Positions 1 through 6,311 of a stretch of DNA of 15,867 nucleotides are shown here, one piece after another. The stretch is from contig CAYJIS010000045.1 in the NCBI GenBank assembly GCA_964370315.1, positions 1 through 15,867 on the forward strand, read 5' to 3'. The number at the start of each line of letters is the position of its first letter. The first letter of the stretch is position 1. The notes under the pieces are model-generated. The model saw only the letters and a list, made by a program, of their open reading frames with translations, searched no databases and was not told the DNA's origin. The translations under genes and the position numbers were made by a program. This stretch comes from CAYJFX01 sp964370315 (GTDB taxonomy: Bacteria; Spirochaetota; Spirochaetia; Treponematales; Treponemataceae).

Positions 1-557
1 CACGTTTAGCACGTTCAGTTGGGGCTGTAATAATTGCAGACGAGGTTCAAACTGGCATTGGCAGAACAGGGTCTTTTCTAGCGAGCGATACCTTAGAGAT
101 TGATGCAGAAATTGTAACCCTAGCTAAGGGTATTGCAGGTGGACTACCAATGGGGGCTTGTATGTATAGAGGTTGTGTAAAAGACACTTTCATTGCAGGT
201 GATCACCAATCTACTTTTGGAGGAAATCCACTTGTATGTGCTGCTGCGAACCTCGTCCTAGAAGAGGTTCATAATAAAGATTTTTTACACAATGTTATAA
301 AAACAGGAAACAATATTAAAAGTATAATTTCTTCATGGAATCTTACAAATATTAACGACATTCGAGGAAAAGGATTAATGATTGGCATTGATATACAACA
401 ATCGGCTTCGATGGTACAATCTAAATGTATTGAAAATGGATTATGTGTTTCAACCGCAGGTGTAAATACTATTCGTTTTTTAACTCCACTTGTAATAACT
501 GAAAAAGAAGTTAAAAAAGGTCTTGAAATTTTCAAATCAGTACTTGAAAACGTTTAA
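1..557 (+). CDS. argD: ArgD-like class-III aminotransferase, C-terminal part
   Basis: This is the last 184 codons of a PLP-dependent class-III aminotransferase. The frame is open from base 3 and the beginning lies before the window; full-length family members are about 390-400 residues. The hallmark DEVQTGIGRTG block is encoded from base 39, with the Asp that contacts the PLP ring nitrogen. The Schiff-base lysine is in LAKG (codon 126-128). The phosphate-binding motif STFGGNP is at 210-230, and IRGKGLMIGI follows near 361. FGGNP preceded by GDH is typical of acetylornithine or succinylornithine aminotransferases (arginine or lysine synthesis) rather than GABA transaminases. No other arginine gene is visible, and the next genes are a sugar-type permease and a glycosidase, so a different amino substrate is possible. 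Family call is firm; ArgD specificity is inference. Confidence 0.8.
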   Translation, partial: RLARSVGAVIIADEVQTGIGRTGSFLASDTLEIDAEIVTLAKGIAGGLPMGACMYRGCVKDTFIAGDHQSTFGGNPLVCAAANLVLEEVHNKDFLHNVIKTGNNIKSIISSWNLTNINDIRGKGLMIGIDIQQSASMVQSKCIENGLCVSTAGVNTIRFLTPLVITEKEVKKGLEIFKSVLENV

Positions 558-559
558 AA

Positions 560-606
560 ATAGTGCCATAATGTACTCACCATAATTTGTCAGTATATGG
601 CATTAT
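560..606 (+). repeat. Intercistronic inverted repeat
   Basis: The arms 560-570 and 596-606 can pair over 11 positions with one G-T wobble; the core is TGCCATA/TATGGCA. The loop is 25 bases. It lies just after the aminotransferase stop and ends 9 bases before the permease Shine-Dalgarno. No T tract follows, so it is not a standard terminator. It may be a processing or stabilising hairpin between cistrons, or an operator. No function can be assigned from sequence alone. Confidence 0.4.
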
Positions 607-624
607 ATAAACCAGAAGGACAAC

Positions 625-1677
625 ATGAAAAAAACAATCTCACAAAATTTTAAAGAATTTGTTATTAAATATTCAATAGGTAGCATATTACTGTTATTTA
701 TAGCTATATTTTTTATAATTGAACCTAGCTTATTTACATTTAGAAATCTACGCAATATATTATCTGACAGTGCACCAATGCTTGTTATAAGTTCTGCGAT
801 GGCAATATGTATGTATTCTGCATACATTAATTTCTCTGCAGGAACCCTTTCAGCTTTAGCAGGCATACTGGCCGGCATTTTTGTACAAAGAACTGATACT
901 GCAAATCGAATACTATCGTTTTTACCAACAATACCAGCCCTTATTGTTGTTCCAATTATTATAGTTCTATTTTACTTCTTAGGTAGAGCACTTGGTTATT
1001 TAATTGATAAGATAAAAATGGCATCATGGATATTTACACTAGGCATTTCATCCTTTTTTTTAGGATTAGGCTATATTTTTACAACAAACACTGAAAACTA
1101 CTCAGCAGAAATTACAGGCTTTTCAAATCAATTTACACAGATAGGGGTTGGATATATAGGCACAGGCCCTACCTTTTCTATTCCCTTTTCGGTTATTATT
1201 GCTTTAATTGCTGTTATTGGAGTCAGGCTGAATCTTCGTTACAACCATAGCGAGATTTGCCCTAAGATAAAAAGAAGTGAAAAAGAGATTTCTAAAAAGA
1301 GCCTTATGCACATGTTTGGAATATCTACAGCTCTTTTTTCTTTAGGTGGAATTTTACTTGCTGCAAGAAGTGGCTCTGCATCGCCACAGCTAGGATTTGG
1401 CATAACCTTTGATGCGCTGGCAATTTGTTTTATTGGAGGATTTTCTTTAAATGGTTCTAAAGGATCATTTAGGGGTATATTCTTAGGATCATTTTTATAT
1501 GTTGCAATGGTATACTCTTCGGCATATATTGGAATCAGTCAATACCTTCCACACATTCTACGCGCAATTATAATAATTGCAGCCGTAATACTTGAAGACA
1601 ATATTAGGAGTAAACATGAAATTCAAACTCAAGAAGAACCTGCTATTGGGAACAGCGACAGCAGCGACACAGATTGA
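625..1677 (+). CDS. Sugar-type ABC transporter permease (RbsC/MglC family)
   Basis: This 350-residue protein is a very hydrophobic inner-membrane permease of the BPD_transp_2 family (ribose, galactose and related importers). Family landmarks are FTFRNLRNIL near residue 38, ARSGSASPQLGFG at 247-259, and DALAICFIGGFSLNGSKGS at 263-281. About nine membrane segments can be drawn, including 16-34, 100-120, 135-152, 185-201 and 229-247. The usual GGIDLSVG motif is replaced by AYINFSAG at 66-73. The cytoplasmic coupling loop, often near GRxIYAIGGN, is replaced by a lysine-rich stretch at 212-227. A Shine-Dalgarno AAGGA at 616-620 fits the ATG. Its ATPase and binding protein are not in the window. 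The last 20 residues are encoded by sequence that also encodes the next gene. Substrate unknown; the following glycosidase suggests an oligosaccharide or glycoside. Confidence 0.85.
   Translation: MKKTISQNFKEFVIKYSIGSILLLFIAIFFIIEPSLFTFRNLRNILSDSAPMLVISSAMAICMYSAYINFSAGTLSALAGILAGIFVQRTDTANRILSFLPTIPALIVVPIIIVLFYFLGRALGYLIDKIKMASWIFTLGISSFFLGLGYIFTTNTENYSAEITGFSNQFTQIGVGYIGTGPTFSIPFSVIIALIAVIGVRLNLRYNHSEICPKIKRSEKEISKKSLMHMFGISTALFSLGGILLAARSGSASPQLGFGITFDALAICFIGGFSLNGSKGSFRGIFLGSFLYVAMVYSSAYIGISQYLPHILRAIIIIAAVILEDNIRSKHEIQTQEEPAIGNSDSSDTD
1606..1610 (+). promoter_or_regulatory. Shine-Dalgarno deciding the GH1 start
   Basis: AGGAG stands 5 bases before the ATG at 1616, inside the end of the permease gene. 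This favours 1616 over the in-frame TTG at 1592, which has no ribosome-binding site. The protein from 1616 also begins at the position expected for a GH1 N-terminus. Confidence 0.8.
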
Positions 1678-2944
1678 AGGCGGAGATACAAACAATAGTT
1701 GGTATGAATGGGCTAAAGATTCATCTCATATTGCAGACGGAACAAGTCCACTAAGAGGAGCTGACCACTATAACCGTGTTAAAGCTGATACAGCCCTAAT
1801 GTCAAAAATGGGAATGCAGATTTATAGACTTGGATTAGAATGGAGTCGCATAGAACCACAGCAAGGTGTTTTTGATAAAAAAGTTATTAAACACTATCGA
1901 GATGAAATTAAACAACTCTTAGATAAAGGCATTCAACCCTTAGTAACATTACACCATTTTACAAATCCAACATGGTTTGAAAACATGGGTGCATTTGCTC
2001 ATGAAGATTCTCCTGAAATATTTCTCGATTTTATACGCTATACGGTAGAAAGTCTGTTCGATTTAGTCAGTGATTGGATAACAATAAATGAGCCTAATGT
2101 ATATGCGGTAAATGGATATATTTTTGGAACATGGCCCCCTGGAAAAAAAGCAAACATTATTCAACTTTCAAAGGTTTATACAAATCTTTGTGCTTGTCAC
2201 ATTTCAGCATATAAAACTATTCATAAAATAAGACAAGAAAATGGCTTTGCACCAAAAAGCACCCGGGTAAGTTTTGCAAATCACATGAGAGTATTTAAGC
2301 CTCATACAGCATGGAATCCTTTACACAAAGCTTCAAATGCATTTATGAAATACTCATTTCAAGACGCTTTAACATGCGCAATGATGACAGGAAAAACAAG
2401 TTGGCCTGTAAACAAGCTTCCTAGAATGGTTTCAAATATCCATATAGAGCAAGGACGTTTTTATGATTTTATTGGCCTCAATTATTATACACGTGATGCA
2501 ATTGTAACAGGAAAACAAGCTGTATTTGAAAACGCACCAATTAATGATCTTGGTTGGGAAATATACCCTCAAGGCATAGTTGAATTAAGTGAAGAGTTAT
2601 ATAATAAATATGCAGCCCCTATTTGGGTAACTGAAAATGGCACTTGTGATAATAATGACACTTTTAGAAGCAAGTATATATACGAACATTTAAAAGTTAT
2701 TAGTGAATCAAAGCTTCCGTTTGAACGATTTTATCACTGGTCTTTTATGGATAATTTTGAATGGGCAGAAGGTGAAGAACCTCGTTTTGGTATTGTTCAC
2801 ATTGATTATGAAACGCAAAAACGAACCATAAAAAAAAGTGGGAAATTTTACTCTGAAATCATTAAAGAAAATGGCGTTACAGACACAATGTATAAAAGGT
2901 ATGTAAAAGATGAAATCTATCAAGTAAGCCCTAGTAAAAAATAA
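1616..2944 (+). CDS. Glycoside hydrolase family 1 (beta-glucosidase-like)
   Basis: This 442-residue cytoplasmic TIM-barrel enzyme has the normal GH1 length and no signal peptide. It is expected to be a retaining beta-glycosidase. The acid/base is Glu159 in TINEP and the nucleophile is Glu340 in TENG. Other family marks are the N-terminal TQIEGG, the substrate-binding LHHFTNP (His114), GLNYYTRD, and the aglycone/glycone platform HWSFMDNFEWAEG near the C-terminus. The EWAEG end, followed by HIDYETQKRT rather than the S-x-x-K-x-Y-type site of 6-phospho-beta-glucosidases, points to an unphosphorylated substrate. That fits import by the ABC permease encoded just before it. The start overlaps the permease gene by 62 bases, so translation is probably coupled. 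Exact sugar specificity (glucoside, galactoside or other) cannot be read from the sequence. Confidence 0.9.
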   Translation: MKFKLKKNLLLGTATAATQIEGGDTNNSWYEWAKDSSHIADGTSPLRGADHYNRVKADTALMSKMGMQIYRLGLEWSRIEPQQGVFDKKVIKHYRDEIKQLLDKGIQPLVTLHHFTNPTWFENMGAFAHEDSPEIFLDFIRYTVESLFDLVSDWITINEPNVYAVNGYIFGTWPPGKKANIIQLSKVYTNLCACHISAYKTIHKIRQENGFAPKSTRVSFANHMRVFKPHTAWNPLHKASNAFMKYSFQDALTCAMMTGKTSWPVNKLPRMVSNIHIEQGRFYDFIGLNYYTRDAIVTGKQAVFENAPINDLGWEIYPQGIVELSEELYNKYAAPIWVTENGTCDNNDTFRSKYIYEHLKVISESKLPFERFYHWSFMDNFEWAEGEEPRFGIVHIDYETQKRTIKKSGKFYSEIIKENGVTDTMYKRYVKDEIYQVSPSKK

Positions 2945-2972
2945 TACTTGCTACCTCGAATTTTAAATAATT

Positions 2973-3013
2973 GGTTGTTTCTTTATTTCTGATAAGGAAA
3001 CAACCTTTTTTTT
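2973..3013 (+). terminator. Intrinsic terminator of the permease-glycosidase operon
   Basis: Arms 2973-2986 and 2992-3005 form a 14-pair stem (GGTTGTTTC against GAAACAACC at the base, one G-T pair inside) with a 5-base loop. Eight T residues follow at 3006-3013. It lies 29 bases after the glycosidase stop. The other strand has no good T tract, so it seems to serve the + strand operon only. Confidence 0.9.
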
Positions 3014-3029
3014 GACATACTTCAAAAGC

Positions 3030-3836
3030 TTATAGATTATTCAGTGATTGTTGCTCCATTAAAATTTTTCTATTTAAAGATTCAGCATCTTTAAGCATCG
3101 TTACTGGAATCCCATATGATTTTTCTAATGATTCTTTTGTTAAAACCTCATCAGCACTTCCAAAATCAATATCTCGATTTGGATAAAACAACAAAATACT
3201 ATCTGCATACTTTCGGCTTAATTCTAGTTCATGTAAAGATACATAGATAGGCACACTTTTTTTTGTGCTATAATCCTTTAAGTATTCAAGTGCCTTTTCT
3301 TTTTGATATTTCTCCATTGCAAAAAGGGGCTCGTCCATAAAAAGAGAACGTGAACCATACAATACAGAAAAGGCTAAAAGAGTTCTTTGCATCTCTCCTT
3401 TAGATAATGCATTTAATGGGCGCATCAAAAAAGCATCAAGTTCAAAGACCTTTTTTACATCTTGTAATATTGAATCTTGTTCTTTTAAGTCGCTTAATCC
3501 ATTTATACATACTGTCTCTAGCACACTTCCCGTTACATCAGTTGTTTCAAATTCCATGTTTTGATATATCATTGATGCACATAAATTCCTGTCGTCTTCT
3601 GTCTTTGACACGATGTCTTCATTAAAAAGGGTTATAATTCCCTTCTGCGCTTTTAGTCTGCCTGATGCCAATAACATAAAGGTAGACTTGCCACTTGCAT
3701 TTGGCCCTATTAAACACACAAAGCCACCAGGTAAGTTTGCACTAAAATTCTGAAAAATATTTTTTTTATTTTCTTCATCTTCACTCGAATAGGCAAATGT
3801 AACATTTTTAAATTGTATAATAGTATCACTAGTCAT
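3030..3836 (-). CDS. ABC transporter ATP-binding protein, no partner nearby
   Basis: This 268-residue protein is a complete ABC nucleotide-binding domain. Walker A is GPNASGKST at 44-52, the Q-loop glutamine is near 92, the signature is LSKGE at 144-148, Walker B is SLFMDEP with Asp168 and Glu169, and the switch histidine is His202. It has no membrane segments and no signal peptide. LSKGE instead of LSGGQ resembles the iron-chelate/FecE-like branch, but this is too weak to name a substrate. A Shine-Dalgarno GAGGG lies about 7 bases before the ATG. The gene begins 20 bases after the stop of the upstream patatin and is probably co-transcribed with it. No permease or binding protein is encoded in the flanks, so it must work with a membrane partner encoded elsewhere or in a non-import role. 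Confidence 0.88.
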   Translation of the reverse strand: MTSDTIIQFKNVTFAYSSEDEENKKNIFQNFSANLPGGFVCLIGPNASGKSTFMLLASGRLKAQKGIITLFNEDIVSKTEDDRNLCASMIYQNMEFETTDVTGSVLETVCINGLSDLKEQDSILQDVKKVFELDAFLMRPLNALSKGEMQRTLLAFSVLYGSRSLFMDEPLFAMEKYQKEKALEYLKDYSTKKSVPIYVSLHELELSRKYADSILLFYPNRDIDFGSADEVLTKESLEKSYGIPVTMLKDAESLNRKILMEQQSLNNL

Positions 3837-3856
3837 AATATACCCTCTATTTTTAA

Positions 3857-6241
3857 TTAATACTTTGTAAAAAAATCCACCGCAATAAAGGGAGCACTTA
3901 TGCTATCTAAGCTACCAGCACCAACTCGAAATTTTACACCAATTGAATCCTTTAGTCTAATTCCAAAAAAGGCAGATGTTTGCCACTCTAAGCTTCTGTT
4001 AAAGCGTAATAAGCTTTCATAACTATCCCAAACATTTCCAGTTGCACCAGTAATACCAATAAAAGGCTGACCACCAATAAGAGTTAATTGACCGGGTAAC
4101 ATAAACTGAAAATCTATTTTGATTGCGCCCTTATGAATCCCAAAAACATTTCGTGCAGTTATCTGCGGAAAAAAACTTCTGTCATATGTAGAAAACCCGT
4201 ATTTGGAAATTATACTTGGAATTAAAGCTAATTCTTGCGTTATGTTTGTTCCAATAAAGCTACTTACGATTAAGCTGGTATTGTTTGCTATTGGTAATGC
4301 AGTTAAAAAATCGTTTGAAACGACATCAAAAAATATAGGTGCAGCATCATTTCCCAAAGGGAGTCCAACTACACCCTTTAAATCATTGTAATAACCTCTT
4401 GTTGGAAATGCATGATAATTTAATGTATCAAAGGTATAACGTAAACTGGCATCTGCGGTAAAATTAATTTGAACTGAATCTGCAGTTTCAAATTGTGATA
4501 AGCTCGATTCATAAATGTGGCTTGAGTCATACCAATGTAATCCTATTTCATTAAATAGCTTATGTTTTTCAGAAAAGAATATCCCTACGCCAAATAATAA
4601 ATCTGCCATCCGTAATTGGGAACCAAATACATCATGATTATTCCATCCAGAGCTAACAAAATCAACATGATTATTTGCCTCAGCTTTTGTACTTAAAAAC
4701 ACTTTATCATTAAGCGGTTGAAAATACAAAAAATCAATCCCTGTATTATTTATAAAGTTTCCCTTTATAGATAAAATTGAATCTTTATTACCCAAACCTC
4801 GAAACTGAAGTGCTGTAGAAAGATTAAGTGTTGCACTCGTAGTGTCATACAACGTACCTTCAAAATTTGCTCCCAAAGATAATACTACTTGATCTTGTGA
4901 TTTTTGTACAAATTCTAAAACAAGTTTTTTTGTTCCTTTTCGAATATCTATTCGAGCACTCACCATAACATAGTGGCCAATATTGTATATAGAGTGTAAA
5001 AAATCACCCATTACAACATCAGTTAATGCGATATTTTTTATCGACTCAAATTCTTCTAATATATATTTTTCATCAATACTTAAATGATTTATCAGCTCAA
5101 TTGAATCTACACTTATATTTTGAAGGGATTGATAGTTTTCTATTCTTTGATATGGAATGTTTTTTGTATCATCTACATAGGTAAATGAATGAGACATTTC
5201 TGTCTCTTGTTGTTCATAATTTGAATTTTGTAAAACCTTATTTTCATCAAACTCTGGAAAAATCTCAGAGCGTAATTCTATAAGCGCTTGTCTATACTGT
5301 TCTACTTCTACCTTTCCCTTGTTATATATTTGCTTTGCCTTTTCGTAGTCAATTTGTCCAAATTCATAAATATCGGGACTTATAACTAAATTTGCAAGCT
5401 CATATTCTTGATCTACAACTACTTGTTGTTGCAATGCAGTTACCTGGTTTAAAACAACAAGTGGATTAGAATCAAAGTCGTTTACATTATAGGTTAGGGG
5501 CTCTGTTAAATCTACCGCTATAATTATATCATAACCCATTTCATGTGCAACTTGAACAGGCATGTTATTCCGAGTAAATCCATCCATATAATAGCGCCCA
5601 TCAATTTTGTATGGTTCAAAAACAGCAGGAATACTCATACTAGCACGGATAGCTTCTGCTATATCTCCTTGCTGTATTACGACCATTTCTCCTGTTAACA
5701 AGTCTACAGCTGTCGCACGAAACGGAGTAATAAGACTATCAAAGTGAACATAAGACGGAACTTTTATTGTTAATGATTTAAAAAGTTCATACACATTTTG
5801 GCCTGTTAAAAGACCTCTACCTAAGTTTAATGATAAATTATTATTTAAAGGTAAATTAACTAGTGCAGCTTCCATGCTATGGTCATACAAGGCACTTTCG
5901 AATGATTTTGTTGTAGAATCTTGAAATAGTGAAACCCAATTTAAATCAAGCAGTGTGTCTGCAATTTCTTGAGAAGAATATCCGGAGCTATACAACCCCC
6001 CAATTATAGCACCGGCGCTAGTTCCTATTACCATATCAACAGGAATCCCCAGTTCTTCAATTATCTCTATTACTGGTATGTGTGCAAACCCACGAGCACC
6101 ACCACCTGCTAAAACGAGTGCCACTGTTGGACGAGGAGAATTTTCAATGTCAGATGGTCGAATAGCTTCAGTGTATTGTTGAGAAAAACCTGTTGTTTCA
6201 AAACAAGCCACAATTAATAACACTAAAAAATGTTTTTTCAT
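3857..6241 (-). CDS. Patatin-like phospholipase, type Vd autotransporter architecture (copy 1)
   Basis: This 794-residue protein is predicted to be exported to the outer membrane. A signal peptide begins MKKHFLVLLIVACF, with likely cleavage after residue 20. A patatin domain (about 38-330) has the oxyanion loop GGGARG at 46-51, the nucleophile Ser75 in GTSAG, and the dyad Asp220 in DGF. A POTRA-like segment follows at about 373-446, then a beta-barrel of the BamA/TamA (Omp85) type to the end, closing with aromatic FFTKY. This order matches PlpD of Pseudomonas, where the barrel carries the lipase to the surface. Lipase activity is inferred from intact residues. I chose the ATG at 6241: an in-frame ATG at 6385 would overlap the upstream gene by 74 bases and bury the signal peptide. 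There is no Shine-Dalgarno; a promoter-like element ends 6 bases before the ATG. It is a paralogue of the neighbouring gene. Confidence 0.88.
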   Translation of the reverse strand: MKKHFLVLLIVACFETTGFSQQYTEAIRPSDIENSPRPTVALVLAGGGARGFAHIPVIEIIEELGIPVDMVIGTSAGAIIGGLYSSGYSSQEIADTLLDLNWVSLFQDSTTKSFESALYDHSMEAALVNLPLNNNLSLNLGRGLLTGQNVYELFKSLTIKVPSYVHFDSLITPFRATAVDLLTGEMVVIQQGDIAEAIRASMSIPAVFEPYKIDGRYYMDGFTRNNMPVQVAHEMGYDIIIAVDLTEPLTYNVNDFDSNPLVVLNQVTALQQQVVVDQEYELANLVISPDIYEFGQIDYEKAKQIYNKGKVEVEQYRQALIELRSEIFPEFDENKVLQNSNYEQQETEMSHSFTYVDDTKNIPYQRIENYQSLQNISVDSIELINHLSIDEKYILEEFESIKNIALTDVVMGDFLHSIYNIGHYVMVSARIDIRKGTKKLVLEFVQKSQDQVVLSLGANFEGTLYDTTSATLNLSTALQFRGLGNKDSILSIKGNFINNTGIDFLYFQPLNDKVFLSTKAEANNHVDFVSSGWNNHDVFGSQLRMADLLFGVGIFFSEKHKLFNEIGLHWYDSSHIYESSLSQFETADSVQINFTADASLRYTFDTLNYHAFPTRGYYNDLKGVVGLPLGNDAAPIFFDVVSNDFLTALPIANNTSLIVSSFIGTNITQELALIPSIISKYGFSTYDRSFFPQITARNVFGIHKGAIKIDFQFMLPGQLTLIGGQPFIGITGATGNVWDSYESLLRFNRSLEWQTSAFFGIRLKDSIGVKFRVGAGSLDSISAPFIAVDFFTKY

Positions 6242-6247
6242 AAGAAT

Positions 6248-6276
6248 AGTATACAAAATAGACCATATTTGAGCAA
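6248..6276 (-). promoter_or_regulatory. Candidate promoter of patatin copy 1, leaderless type
   Basis: Read on the minus strand, TTGCTC (6276-6271) is followed by 17 bases and then TATACT (6253-6248), then 6 bases and the ATG at 6241. Transcription would start at or next to the A of the ATG. No ribosome-binding site is present upstream, which fits a leaderless message. It lies within the 70-base gap after the upstream patatin, so copy 1 and the ABC ATPase can be transcribed separately. Confidence 0.55.
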
Positions 6277-6311
6277 GTATGTTTTTTTTCGTTATTTTGT
6301 TTAATTCCTTT

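Noticed and set aside
1051..1065. T8 run in the permease gene flanked by TCC and AGGA, as a possible internal terminator or slippage site
   Set aside because: The frame is intact across it, the flanking arms are only three or four bases, and such runs are common in this AT-rich DNA.
1592..1615. TTG start for the glycosidase, eight codons upstream
   Set aside because: There is no ribosome-binding site, and the AGGAG at 1606-1610 fits the ATG at 1616 exactly.
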